Shown: piece by piece, positions 25,189-36,942 of the stretch | Numbering within the stretch: the first letter of the stretch is position 1 | Layout: the number at the start of each line of letters is the position of its first letter | DNA from: Benincasa hispida | Lineage: Eukaryota > Streptophyta > Magnoliopsida > Cucurbitales > Cucurbitaceae | DNA: 64,000 nucleotides | Direction: 5' to 3' | Assembly (NCBI RefSeq): GCF_009727055.1 | Contig: NC_052357.1 | Location: forward strand, 90,603,350 to 90,667,349 | The notes under the pieces: model-generated | Database searches by the model: none | What the model was told of the DNA's origin: nothing | Seen by the model: the letters and a program-made list of their open reading frames with translations, nothing else | Position numbers and translations under genes: made by a program

Positions 25189-25636
25189 GTACCATAAGTA
25201 TAGACTTCTATTTTACAATGATGCCCCAGTGAGGCAGGACAAATGTCACTGATGGTGTGATTAGTTGCCCTTCGCTGGGATGAGGCATTCTCAACCATTA
25301 AGGCAGAACCAACTTTTGGAACTGAAACATAACAACCACCATTTTTCGGTCCAAAACTGTTAACCTTTAACAATTTCATGTAAGCGTGACCCCTCGCTTA
25401 ACGGTGCCAGAGTCCTGCCCTAATGAGCCCACCTTAGGGAAGAAGCTGATTAGGACAAGAGACTAAAGTTACCTTATCCCTTACAGGAGATCAAAAAAAG
25501 AAATGCGCAAAACTTCCATCCTTTAGGGAGACACTCCCAGGGTACCTCGAGGCGATGCGCAGTAACTTTATTCAACCTAACGAGGGAGACTGAGGGATAT
25601 GCTGTTGCACTTTCCGCTCCCACTTTCTATGAACAC
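25189..25636 (-). other. Copia 5' leader, gag-proximal part
   Basis: This stretch lies between the gag start and the Gypsy insertion. It contains a 64-codon open frame (25379-25185), a non-AUG-type continuation upstream of gag that I do not recognise, and the family leader with phrases 'ccctttaggg'-like turns and 'ggagactgaggg'. The leader continues beyond the Gypsy element from 36943. The last 5 bases (AACAC, 25632-25636) are the left copy of the Gypsy target duplication. Confidence 0.55.
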
Positions 25637-26245
25637 TGTAATGTAAAATTTTTATTGTTTCTATTTTAAGCACACGCACTACGATATATGATGCATGATA
25701 CAAGTCCATGTCCCCGGCAACGGCGCCATAAATTTGTAACCATAATTTTTCCATAAACTTGTTGACATAAAGTTTGAAATATATGCTTGATAACATGAAA
25801 TGTGGTCTTATTATCTCATGTCACACAACGCATGGATGATTGTAATGCAAGTTTAACATAAAATGATACGAATGTATGTGTTATTAATGGAATGCTTGTA
25901 GTACGTTTTGCGTTGTTACAAGTTTTCTTGCGTTGAAACCAAGTATAATTTCACCGCAAGTGTCTCAGAATAAACCGAGGTCGAACACAGAGATTGAGTA
26001 GCTAATGCATTACGTTCGTGATATATGCGACCGAAGGTTTTTCAATTAATAAAAGATTGGTTAATAGAGGTATTTAAAATTGCGGTAAAGTAAAATATGT
26101 GGTAAAGTAAAGTTGCGGTAATAAAATAAAATGCGATAAAAGTAAACCTAAGCTATGATGATACAAGATATAGGTTACATGATACATGATACCGAGTTTG
26201 AGACTGCTGTGAAGATTATACAAAGAATCGTGTTATGTGGTGGCA
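25637..26245 (-). repeat. 3' LTR of the Gypsy element (truncated)
   Basis: The sequence from TGTAATG at 25637 to 'gtggtggcaaggcttta' at about 26240 aligns with 35081 to about 35560 of the 5' LTR in the same orientation. The remaining ~1.4 kb of LTR (the U3 side, starting TGATAACTTG on the minus strand) is absent and replaced by unrelated AT-rich internal sequence. The LTR includes an internal primer-site copy at 25711-25728. Confidence 0.8.
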
Positions 26246-27504
26246 AGGCTTTATGCATTGTTTTCTCTTTTTATATATATATATATATTTATTTTATCTT
26301 TTATTTTTTAATTTAATTTAATTTAATTTTTTATTTTTCTATTTATTTTATTCTTTTTTTTTTCATTTTTTTTAAAGAATGAGGGCATTTTTCTTAATGA
26401 CCGCATACTCTTGATCTCATCTGCTCAGACCTTCCCCACCCCCAAATTTAGAGATGCGTAAGGTCCTCATTGCATTGTTTGGACAGAATAGACAAACACT
26501 TAGATAAAATTTCAAAAAAAAGGTTTGAACAAAATTTTCAAGGATAAAAGGTAAAGTATTGCTAAGCTACGAATTAACTAAGTGTTAGTTAGAAAATACA
26601 AAGTGTGGGAAATGTTTCTAAGTGTATGCATATATACATCATGACAGCGCAATGAATAATACAAAAAGAAATATTAAGAATATCGCAAAGTTGACAAAGG
26701 ATGATAAAGAAGAGGCACAGGCATATGGATAGAATTGTTACTTAGTTGTATTGAAAATTAACTAAGTACACAAATAATTACAATTAACGCAATACAAAAA
26801 TTTTGTCTGTACAAAGAATCAAAGAATTTAGATGAGCATAGAAAAATAATGAATTGTAGTTATCTTTTGAATTTGATTCAGACGGGTGTACGATTAAAAA
26901 TTACACCGCGCTTTCATTAACGCAAATACATTTTTTCTGAGGACGGGCAACAACACATGTACTCCCGCAACACACCCCTTAGCTCAACGCATTTCTGAAA
27001 GATCGGGCACACGGTATTTCTATCAGTGCAACACTACCTCAACATAGTGCATCTTTGCTAAGGACGAGCAAAGAACGCATACGAGCGAAACACACCCCTC
27101 AACGCAGTGCATTTGAGTGTAATGGACGCAAAGTGTATCTGTTATCACGAAATGCACCCACCATCTCGTTATATACCAATTTTTATTTTTCTTTTTAATT
27201 CATCAATAACGCAAGTCGAAAAGACTTTGCAGTGTTCAACTTTTCATCCATTCATTCACGAAAATTTTAAGAACATCGCTACTAATGCCTACGAATTAAA
27301 GGAATTAAACATGACATGGAAAGATACTAATGAATTAAATTGAAGGAAAATACAGAAAACATGAAAGGCTAATTCTAATACGCAGTAAATCACGTAATTT
27401 TAGAAAGCAATAAATAAATGTTGTAAAGAAAGCAAGTAAACATGGATAGGTATACTATCGGATGAAGTTTTTAGAATTACCGCAATAGCATCCCCCGCAA
27501 GCGG
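26246..27504 (-). other. Gypsy 3' non-coding region
   Basis: This lies between the truncated 3' LTR and the end of integrase. It has a T/A microsatellite and T-rich run at about 26265-26380, then a segment with repeated 'aacgca' phrases in a C-rich context ('caacacaccccttag', 'aaacacacccctcaacgc') at about 26940-27110. No protein domain was seen. The short frame at 27107-27343 on the plus strand has no family resemblance. Confidence 0.55.
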
Positions 27505-28003
27505 TTAATCCTGCTTGCCCAGGTCAATGGTATCCATGCGTCGATCCACGTTGCCTCTGTTATAAGGCTTAATCTGTTGACCATTGACTTTAAACGCATT
27601 GTTCCCGTCTTCTGTTGTCAGTTCCACTGCGCCGTGGGGAAAGATGGTCTTGATTCGGAATGGTCCAGACCAGCGAGACTTCAACTTCTCTGGGAACAAT
27701 TGCAAACGTGCATTAAATAATAATACCTGTTGACCTTCGACGAATGTCTAGTCGTTTATGCGGTCATCATGCCACTTCTTGGTTTTCTCCTTATAGATCT
27801 TGGCATTTTCATAGGCATCCCTTCGCCATTCGACCAACTGGTTCAATTGAAGCTTCGGACTTTCCTCGCACTTGCTAAATCAAACTTCAGCTTCTTGCAT
27901 GCCCACATCGCCTTATGTTCCAACTCGAGCGGAAGATGACAAACTTTTCCAAAGACCAGGGCATACGGGGACATGCCAATTGGTGTTTTATAGGCTGTCC
28001 TGT
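27505..28003 (-). pseudogene. Gypsy integrase, C-terminal part
   Basis: Reading from the insertion point, the minus strand gives [19 protein letters not shown] then [18 protein letters not shown]. After a stop/frameshift region comes LQLFPEKLKSRWSGPFRIKT ... AVELTTEDGNNAFKVNGQQIKPY, the SH3-like C-terminal domain of Gypsy integrases. It joins directly to ALWAYR at 29964 once the solo LTR and one CCTGT copy are set aside. Confidence 0.88.
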
Positions 28004-29958
28004 TGATAACTTGTAGAAATACAAGTTATTTATATTGCCTTATTTAGATATTGCGGCCAAAAGAGAAGGAATATGCATCGATTGTATGAAAGTTAGATCA
28101 GAAATACAATAATTATGAATTATCGCAATTACACCCACTAACATCGTCAAGATGGTAGAAGATGATATTTTTACTCTGTTTTGTAGGAAACCAAGTCACC
28201 GCTTGCGGTCAAGGCTCAACGAGAAACTGAATAATGCATCTTTGTTACATTGCGCCCGTCAAACACAATGAAGAGACGATTAATGCAATGACGGCGCAAT
28301 GAGACAGTCGATCCCAAGCTGTATTTCAACCGCATGCGGTAATAAAAATAACACCGCATGCGAACAACCGATCGAAAGATGCAGCTGAGCAACGCAAATG
28401 CGGAGGATTGTGACATGTGTACAACTAACTGTTGTGCAGATTTGACGGTCTGATTGTATAACAGAAGGAATATTTATTCCTCCATCTTCGGAATTTCCAT
28501 AACAAGAAGTGAGGTCCACAAGCCAAGAGTCAAAGCTTTTCACCTATAAATACCCCCATAGAATTCAGAAAAAATATACTTGATATAGGTATATTGATAC
28601 AAGGGCTAATTAATGTTGGATTATTAAGAGAAAAGGTTTAGCTAAGTACTGATCGGAAGAAATCCGGGAAGTGAAGAGACAAAGCCGAGAGGTGAGTCTC
28701 AGTGCAAATCTGCCAGATCCCCACCATGAAGCTCTGTGCTTAGATCCCCGCTACCGGTTGAGCAAGCCAGAGAGGGAAGCTCATCCTTCCACACGATCCA
28801 TCCACGCCAGTAAGAAAATCTCCATCCAGATCGGCACTAAGACGTTGGCACTTATTTGTATTTGTTTTTAACTCTATTTCGTCAAGTGTATTTCATCTTC
28901 TTAATCTCTTCATTCACAAATCATGTATCAGACGCTAAATAGTTTTATTGAATGTCTTGATCACTTTCATTACCATTTTTCTGTCCATTTCCGTTCCTCC
29001 ATTAATCGATTTTTCCACGAAGATTTCTTAATACCTTGGTAATTAATATGGATTAAACGAGTAACTTAATCTATGCTAAAGAGATAAATGTATTTAGCTA
29101 AGGCATGCTAGACGACATCTTCATCTGTGAGAGCAAAAGTGAAGATGTCATTCTGATTTGTCTAGAGAAGGTTAGAAGAATGCGTTAACTAAAGCGAGTA
29201 GTAATTCCAGAGATGGAAGCAACCTTGCGTTCATTACGTTCGTCCCTATTTCACCACTAAGATGTGGAAACGTGGCCGATCACCAATAGGTGTACGTCAA
29301 AGGAAAATCGGAACAGTACTTATACCTTTAACGCCATTAAGGAACTTGCAATGTTTTATATTAATTATCTATGCATAATCTTGACAACCAGCCTTGACCT
29401 CATAAGTGTTATCACTGCATTACATGATCTTTGCATAATCTTCACAACCAGCCTTGACCTCAGTATCTTGTATCATGAAACCTATATCTTGTATCATCTT
29501 AGCTTAGATTTACTTTAATGCAATTTATGTTATTATCGCATTTTTACCACTTTACTTTACTTTATCGCATGTTTAATTACTTGTACACAAAATCTTTATT
29601 AATTTGAAAAACCCTAGTCACATATATCACAAACACAATGCAATAATCTAAAATAGTCCCTGTGTTCGACCTCGGATCACACTGAGAAACTTGCGGTGAA
29701 ATTATACTTGGTTTCAATGCAAGGAAACTTGTGACAACGTACAGCATACTACAAAAAAAACCTTCATTAATAACGCATATCTAGAAGTAGTATCATATAT
29801 CATCGCATAAAATTTGTGTTACAAGTTTATGGCGTGGATTTGAAGTTTAGAGAGAAAAAAAATATGACAACAAGTTTATGGCGCCGTTACCGGGGAACTG
29901 GTAATGGAGACATGGACTTGAACTTTGCTTGCATCATTATATAGTTTTTATCACAACA
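28004..29958 (+). mobile_element. Solo LTR of the Gypsy family inside integrase
   Basis: It starts TGATAACTTGTAG and ends ATCACAACA, with perfect CCTGT duplications at 27999-28003 and 29959-29963. It aligns in opposite orientation with the 5' LTR at 35081-36942 (for example 'atattgcggccaaaag', 'gcatgcggt', 'gtccctgtgttcgacctcgg'). Its length is 1955 bp against 1862 bp for the 5' LTR. It includes the internal primer-site copy at 29879-29896. It is an independent, later insertion that lost its interior by LTR recombination. Confidence 0.92.
28545..28552 (+). promoter_or_regulatory. TATA box of the Gypsy solo LTR
   Basis: CTATAAATACCCC is a good plant TATA box about 540 bp into the LTR. The corresponding site in the 5' LTR (minus strand, about 36385) reads CTACAAATACCC, so the older copy has a damaged TATA box and the solo LTR keeps an intact one. 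Confidence 0.6.
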
Positions 29959-29963
29959 CCTGT

Positions 29964-30720
29964 ATGCCCACAGTGCTTCATCAAATTTGGGCGACCAATC
30001 CTTCCTGGAGGTATTGACTACCTTCTCCCAAATAGTTTTGATCTCTCGGTTAGAAATCTCTACCTGCCCATTAGTCTGTGGGTGATAAGCAGTTGCAACC
30101 CTATGACTGACGTTGAATTTAGTCAACAGGTTGGTGATTATGCGGTTGATGAAGTGAGAGCCCTCATTGTTGATTAAGGCCCGTGGCGTCCCATATCGAG
30201 CAAAAATATTCTTCTTTAGAAACTTCGCCACTGTGATCGCATCATTCTTGGCACATGCGATGGCCTCAACCCATTTTAAGACGTAATCAACCGCGACTAG
30301 GATGTAGTGATGACTTTCTGATGGTGGAAATTGGCCCATGAAGTCGATTTCCCAAACATCAAATAATTCAATCTTTAAGATTGACGTCAAAGACATTTCA
30401 TTTCTTTTAGACATATTCCCGATTCTCTAGCATCTATCACACTGAAAAACGTGGGTATGGGCATCCTTAAATAGTGATGGCTAGAAATAGCCACTCTATA
30501 AGATCTTTGCGGCAGTCCGCTGCCCCCCAAAATGTCCTCCGTAAAGGGACTCATGACAAAGCTCCATAATGTGCTTGACTTCGTGCTCAGGAATGCATCA
30601 ACGTAGAATGTGATCAGGTCCAAGTCGGTATAGGAATGGGTCGCCTCAGAAATAAAATTTGACGTCATGTCTCAGTTTCTTCTTCTGCTAGTAAGTATAG
30701 TCCTCCGGTAATGTGCCCAA
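29964..30720 (-). pseudogene. Gypsy integrase, zinc-binding and core domains
   Basis: The minus strand shows FKDAHTHVFQCDRC (end of the HHCC zinc finger, about 30470-30430), then a stop, then the core: VWEIDFMGQFPPSESHHYIL, YGTPRALINNEGSHFINR and HPQTNGQVEISNREIK, ending EALWAYR at the insertion site. The first aspartate and the glutamate of the D,D,E triad are present. The middle motif reads INNEGSHF, so the catalytic aspartate is replaced by asparagine. Confidence 0.9.
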
Positions 30721-30859
30721 ACTATGAAGTTCATAATGTCTGGCATACCAATGGACATTAATGCCTACTGACATCACCAGCTCATCAGGGAATCGTTCTT
30801 CAATATCTTTCTCTTTCCCTTGAACCTCGCAATTTTCCAATCTTGACAGATGATCGGCG

Positions 30860-32587
30860 ACTTAGTTCTCGGTGCCCTTTTGATCTTTGATTTCTAGGTC
30901 AAGCTCTTGCAGGAGCAACACCCACCGTATCAGCCTCGGTTTTGCATCCTTCTTTGTCATCAGATATTTGATCGCAGAGTGATTGGTATACACCACAACG
31001 TTTGTTCTGATCAAATACCATCGAAATTTCTCCAGTGCAAATACCATTGCGAGCATTTCCTTCTCTGTGGTTATATAATTCTCCTACGCATCAATCAACG
31101 TTTTACTGGCATAGTAGATAAGATGCAATACCTTGTCCATACACTGACTCAACATTGCGCCCACTGCATAATCGCTAGCATCACACATTAACGCAAATGG
31201 TTGCGTCCAATCCGGCGTAATCAAAATGGGTGCGGTGATGATCGCATCTTTCAATATATTGAATGTTTCAGTGCACACATCATCAAAATTATATTCACGG
31301 TCAGCTTCAAGGAACGCACTTAGGGGTCTTACGATCTGGGAGAAGTTGCGAATAAATCTTCGACAGAACCCAGTGTGTCCTAGAAAACTTCTATGTTTTC
31401 ACGTTCACTGGTGGAGGTAGCTTAGAGATTGCGTCAATTTTTGTCTGATCAACTTCCAATCCTGCCTTCGAGATTTTATGACCCAATACAATCCCTTCCT
31501 CAACCATAAAGTGGATTTTTTACCAGTTCAAAACAAGATTCGTTGTCACACATCTCTTCAAGACTTTCTCAAGGTTAGCTAAACAGGAGTCATAATTATT
31601 GCCGAAAACGGAAAAATCAATCATGAATACCTCGACTGACTCCTTCAAGTAATCTAAAAAGATCATCATCATACAACATTGGAAAGTACCTGGCGCATTG
31701 CAGAGTCCAAACGACATGCGACATAATGCAAACTTACCAAATGGGCATGTGAATGTTGTCTTATCTTAATCCTTCGGTGCAATTGCAATTTGGTTGTACC
31801 CTGAATAGCCGTCAAGAAAGCAAAAGAATTCATTCCTAGAAAGTCTGTCTAACATCTAGTCAATGAACGGGAGTGGGAAGTGGTCCTTTTTAGTGGCAAA
31901 ATTTAACTTGCGATAATCCATACAGATTCTCCACCCTGTGGTTGTTCATGTGGGAATTAATTCATTCTTGTCATTGGTGACGACTGTCATCCCCTCTTTC
32001 TTCGAAACACACTACACTGAGCTCACCTAGTTGCTATCAGATATCGGGTAAATGACACTTGTGTCCAGCCACTTCATTATTTCCTTCTGTACAACCTCCC
32101 TCATGGCAGGGTTCAAGTGACGTTGCCTTTCTATCGATCTCGTTTTTCCTTTTTCTAGACGAATCTTGTGTATGCAATACGGGGGAATGATTCCTCGAAT
32201 GTCTGCCAAGGTCCATCCTAAAGCCTTTGCATTGTTCCTTAGGATTTGGATGAGTGCATCTTCCTCCTCCTTACTCAGCGAAGCAGAAATTAGAACCGAT
32301 AACGTGTTGTTACCTCCTAAGTAAGCATACTTGAGGCGCACAGGAAACGACTTCAACTCGAGCACGGGACGTTCTTCCAAGGATGGCTTAGTGCATTGTA
32401 AGGTTCGTTCAGATAACTCGAGTGGTTCAAATTTTGATTCAACGTTAATTGCAGCGCAATCCTCCTCACACATTGCGTCGATTCCGAAATCTACTTCCTC
32501 CAACTCTTCCAGGGGTTCGTGCCAAGGTTCTTCCCGCAGCTCCTCAATATATTGGCAATTCTCCATATCGCTTGGGTACTTCAACAC
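30860..32587 (-). pseudogene. Gypsy reverse transcriptase and RNase H (broken)
   Basis: Order on the minus strand: an acidic spacer, then the RT start (RGIIPPYCIHKIRLEKG ... NPAMREVVQKEIMKWLD, 32200-32040), an interrupted palm region, MSFGLCNAPGTFQCCMM and EVFMIDFSVFG (about 31700-31610), then RNase H with LMCDASDYAVGAMLSQ (about 31190-31140) and the tail [19 protein letters not shown] (about 31000-30945). The polymerase motif should be F-M-D-D. Here it is FMID, so one catalytic aspartate is lost. In RNase H the YTDHS aspartate is also replaced (YTNHS). Several stops add to the damage. Confidence 0.9.
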
Positions 32588-33525
32588 ATTGGAAATTGAA
32601 CTTCACTTCTTGATCGTTAACCCTAATGGTGAGTTCTTCTTTTTGCACATCGATCAGCGCTCGCCCTGTTGCGAGAAATGGGCGACCCAAGATGATAGGC
32701 ACTTCTCTGTCAACTTCATAATCCAATATGATAAAGTCTGTCGGGAAGATAAACTTATCCACTTGCATGAGTACATCCTCTATTTTGCCCTCAGGATGCG
32801 TTATCGATCTATCGGCCAACTGTAGTGTAATTATGGTTGGTCTTGCGTTGCCGATATCCAATTTTTTAAAGATCGATAAGGGCATTAGATTTATGCTCGC
32901 CCCTAAATCGCACAACGCGTTCCCAACCTTCTTCCCTCCTATTGAGCAGAGCAATGTAACTCCCAGGATCCTTCATTTTGGTGGGGATATTGGTTTGAAA
33001 CAGTGCACTACATTCATACGTTAACGCAACTGTTTCATTTTCCCCGATCTTTGTTTTGTTAGCAAGTATATCCTTGAGAAATTTTACATAGCTCGACATC
33101 TATTCCAAAGCTTCTATTAAAAGAATATTGATTTGTAATTGTCGGAGAACGTCCAGGAACCTCTGAAATTGCTTACTATCATCTTTCTTCTTTAGCCTGG
33201 ACGGGAAAGGTAGAGGATCCCCCCTTACTTCTTGTTTAGTTAGCTGTTCATTGAGGTCCTGTTCTTGTTGTGTTTCATTAGCTGGAGATTGCGTTGATTT
33301 AGAATTCAAGTCTTGAAGAGCTTCATCTTTTGTTGGTATACCTACTTCTAGACTGGTAATTTTTCCACTATTGATTGATTGGTTATCATCGACAGTTAGA
33401 TCCACTGGTCTTGTGTTTGAATCTAGTACAGGTGGCATAGGGGCTATTGTTTTACCATTCCTCAATGTCACTGCGTGACATTGCTCTTTACCTCGTGGCC
33501 TCGATGCTTCTAAACTGCCAGGCAA
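32588..33525 (-). pseudogene. Gypsy protease and gag-pol linker (broken)
   Basis: Three short frames follow each other: KEQCHAVTLRNGKTIAPMPP (about 33480-33420), KKDDSKQFQRFLDVLRQLQI and MSSYVKFLKDILANKTKI (linker), then the aspartic protease with [20 protein letters not shown] and [18 protein letters not shown], ending RYGELPIY around 32544. DLGAS with the downstream ILGRPFLAT motif is the usual form in Athila-type elements. Stops at 33100 and frame changes near 32900-32960 make it a pseudogene. Confidence 0.9.
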
Positions 33526-33539
33526 TGTACTAGGAGCTT

Positions 33540-34864
33540 TACTTTTCCACTCAATCGCGAGCTACTCAATCTTCTCTTCCAAACCTCTAAGGAAGGCAGC
33601 TTGCGACTGTCTAATTGCCTCGCTCTTTTCGATATAGTGTTTCAGTGACGTCTCCAGAGATGAGGTACTGCAAGAGGTATCATATAAGAATGGTTGGTCA
33701 TAGGGTGGTATACTTTGAGAGTTACTGGGCTACAGTTCGGATTAATGAAGTCCAGAGGGTAGCCTCGATCTCCTTGATAACTATTCTGATGGAAACTATG
33801 GCTTCTCTGATTGTGATTCCCGTTCCAACTTAAAGTTGGGTGATCCCACTAACCAGGGTTGTAGTTGTTGCCAAACGGTTCATTGCAAACATAGTATGCA
33901 GACTGTTGATTCCATGGGCAGACGTCCACTGAATGTCTCTTTCCACATTGATCGCAATTCATTACGGCCACGTGCGTCAACGTTGCGCTGAACCCTGAGA
34001 GAGATTTCTCTATTGATTAGCCATTGTCTGAAGAAGCGAGGTCATCGTGGTCATTTGATCTACCAGTGTGCTCATTGTATAAGTTGACACATTGGCACTT
34101 TCTACTTTTTCTTGCTCTAGACCACTTTCCTCAAACCCAGCATGAATCCACTCATCAGAATGTTGGGAGATTCGATCTAATATGCTCTTAGCTTCCGTAT
34201 ATGATATGTACATTAATCTTCCTGCTGTGGAGGCATCAGCAACTACTTGCGTTGATTGATCTAAGCCATTGTAAAAAGTCTCCATCAGAATGCTATCGGG
34301 GATCCCGATATGCAGACAACTCTTCACTAACTGTTTGAAACGCACCCAGGCGGTGCTCAAAGTTTCATAACTCTTTATTTCAAAATTCAACACATCCCTC
34401 CGTCTCCTTGAGTTGATGGCTGGAGGGAAGAATCTGTTCATGAACCGGTCAACCAATTATTCCCATGCGTTAATCTCATCCGACTCTAACAACTGAGCCC
34501 ACCTCTTTGCTTTATCCCGCTTTATATACGGGAAAAGATATAACCTAAGTCCTTCTTGAGTCACACCAGGCATAGAGAATGCGCTACACATGTTTACAAA
34601 ACTCATCAAATGAGTATGTGGGTCTTCTCCTTGTAATCCCTTGAATTGTCCCACATTCTGAATCATCTGCAGCATAATCGGTCGTATTTCAAAGCTTACA
34701 TTCTTCTCAACCATAGGTCTTGAAATTCCAGACAAGAATTTGTAAAAATCTGGTGCCGCATAGTTCCTCATAGGAATGTTGTGGTCAGCAGCAAGAAATA
34801 TGGAATCTTGCGCTGGCCAATTTTCCATTTGATTTCCTGCGGGTACCTCATTATTATTAGCCAT
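33540..34864 (-). pseudogene. Gypsy gag with zinc knuckle (broken)
   Basis: It opens at an ATG (34864) with MANNNEVPAGNQ. The retrotrans_gag core includes FKGLQGEDPHTHLMSFVNMC and KRWAQLLESDEINAWE. An in-frame stop follows at 34456, after which VDRFMNRFFPPAINSRRR and LHIGIPDSILMETFYNGLDQ continue the same domain. A CCHC-like knuckle (CDQCGKRHSVDVC) sits at 33918-33956. The product would form the particle core. The stop and later frame changes inactivate it. Confidence 0.9.
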
Positions 34865-35056
34865 GCTTCTTCAACACTTAATTCGGCCCTGATGTTCTTC
34901 TGCGCGAATAATACACTTGATCTCTGGGCCCGCTTAGAATTTCTGGATCACTCAAGAACTCATAAGCCGTCAGACTGCTCTCCGCGACAAAAAGCCAGTA
35001 CAAAGAGATCTGTCCTGCAAAATATCACAAACATATTCAACACTAACCGTTACCAA

Positions 35057-35074
35057 TCCTCGGCAACGGCGCCA
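35057..35074 (-). promoter_or_regulatory. Gypsy primer-binding site (tRNA-Asp type)
   Basis: On the minus strand, 6 nt after the 5' LTR end, stands TGGCGCCGTTGCCGAGGA. Apart from one position it is complementary to the 3' end of plant tRNA-Asp, the primer described for Athila elements. A second, similar site lies inside the LTR (35150-35167). Confidence 0.85.
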
Positions 35075-35080
35075 TAAACT

Positions 35081-36942
35081 TGTAACGCAAAATTTAGATT
35101 CCTTGTTATGCATGCACTGTGATGATAGATAATGTGCTACAAGCTCATGTCCCCAGCAACGACGCCATAAACTTGTAACGATAATGTGTTATTAATTGGA
35201 TGCTCGTCGTATGCTCTGCGTTGTCATAAGTTTCCTTGCGTTGAAACCAAGTATAATTTCACCGCAAGTTTCTTAGAGTGATCCGAGGTCGAACATAGGG
35301 ATTGCATAGTTAATGCATTATGTTCGTGATATATGTGACCAAAAGTTTTTCAATTAATAAAAGATTGGTTTATACAAGTATTTAAAATTGCGGTAAAGTA
35401 AAATATGCGGTAAAGTAAAGTTGCAGTAATAAAATAAAATGAGATAAAAATAAACCTAAGCTATGGTGATACAAGATATAGATTACATGATACATGATAC
35501 CGAATTTGAGACTGACTGTGAAGATTATACAAAGAATCGTATTATGTGGTGGCAAGGCTTTATGTACGAAGCAGAAAGAGAAAAGATAATTAGTACAAAC
35601 ATCGCAAGTTCATTAATTGCGTTAAAGATATAACTACAGTTCCGCTTTCCCTGGTGTACACCTCTCGGTGATTGGCCGTGTTCCCACATATCTGTGGTGA
35701 AATAGAGAGGAACGTAATGAACGCAAGGTTGCTTCCATCTCTGGAAGTACTTCTCGCTTTAGTTAACGCATTCTTCTAATCTTCTCTCGACAGATCAGAA
35801 TGACATCTTCACTTCTGCTCTCACAGGTGAAGATGCCGTCTAGCATGCTTTAACTAAACATATTTATTTCTTTAGCACAAATTAATTTACTTGTTTAATT
35901 TATTCTAATTACTAAGGTATTAAGAAAACATCGTAGAGAAAGCGATTAATGAAAGAACAGAAGTAGACAGAAATATGGAGATGAAAATGATCATGACATT
36001 TAATTATAGAATCAAGCATTTGATACATGGTGTGAATGATTTAGACTAAGAAGATGAGATACAATTGATGATAGAGATAGAAACAAATACAGAAGAGTGC
36101 CAACGTCTTGACACAGATCTGGATGGATAAATCGCCTGCCGGCATATGGAGTGAATGGAAGGATGATCGTCCCTCTCAGGCTTACTCAACCGGTAGAGTT
36201 GATCTAGGTACAGAACTTCACGGCGGGGATTTGGAATGATTCACCCTGAGACTCACCTCTCAGCCTTGTCTCTTTTATTCCCCGATCTTCTCCGATCAGC
36301 ACTCAGATCAACCTCTCTCTCAATATACAAATATCAAAATAGCTCGTATCAAGTATATTTTTCAGTGAATTCTCTGAGGGTATTTGTAGATGAATGCTCT
36401 GACTCTCTGCCGTGTGGTCCCCACTTTATTGTTATGAAAATTCCAAAAATGGTGGAATAAATATTCCTTCTGTTATGCAATCAATCCATCAAAAATGCAC
36501 AACGGTTAGTTGTACACGTGTCAAAATCCTCCGCGATTGCGTTGCTCATTTGCATCTTTCGATCGTGTGCTCGCATGCGGTGTTGTTTTTGATTACTGCA
36601 TGCGGTTAAAGTTGCGTTGATCGCAAAGCTCTTGATCGATTGTCGCATGCGCCGTCATTGCGTTGATCATCTATTCATTCCTGAATGATTGGCGCAATAC
36701 GACGTAGATTCGTTGTTCTTCTTATCTTAAGCCATGAACGCATGCGGTGACTTGATTTCCTGCAAAACAGATTTGAAATATTCTTTTCTACCATCGCAAT
36801 GGTGTCAGTAGGTGTATTGACGACAATTTATAATTCTTGCATTTCTTAGCTAATTTCTATATAATTGATGCAACTTTCCTTTCTTTTGGCCGCAATATCT
36901 AAATAAAGCAGTATAAATAACTTGTATTTCTACAAGTTATCA
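35081..36942 (-). repeat. 5' LTR of the Gypsy element
   Basis: It starts (minus strand) TGATAACTTG at 36942 and ends GCGTTACA at 35081, 1862 bp. The start matches the solo LTR at 28004 and the end matches the 3' LTR at 25637. It contains several palindromic CGCATGCG-type sites between about 36560 and 36745, a mutated TATA box near 36385, and an internal primer-site copy at 35150-35167. Confidence 0.92.

Larger units (their letters stand above)
25637..36942 (-). mobile_element. Gypsy-type (Athila-like) LTR retrotransposon
   Basis: The element is bounded by TG...CA ends and a perfect AACAC duplication (25632-25636 and 36943-36947), inserted in the leader of the older Copia. On the minus strand the order is 5' LTR, tRNA-Asp type primer site, gag with zinc knuckle, aspartic protease (DLGAS), RT, RNase H, integrase, 3' LTR. 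This is the Gypsy (Ty3) order, and the protease and gag wording are of the Athila type. All frames carry stops or frameshifts, and key residues are lost in RT and RNase H. Its integrase is interrupted by a solo LTR of the same family, and the 3' LTR is partly deleted. Confidence 0.93.
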
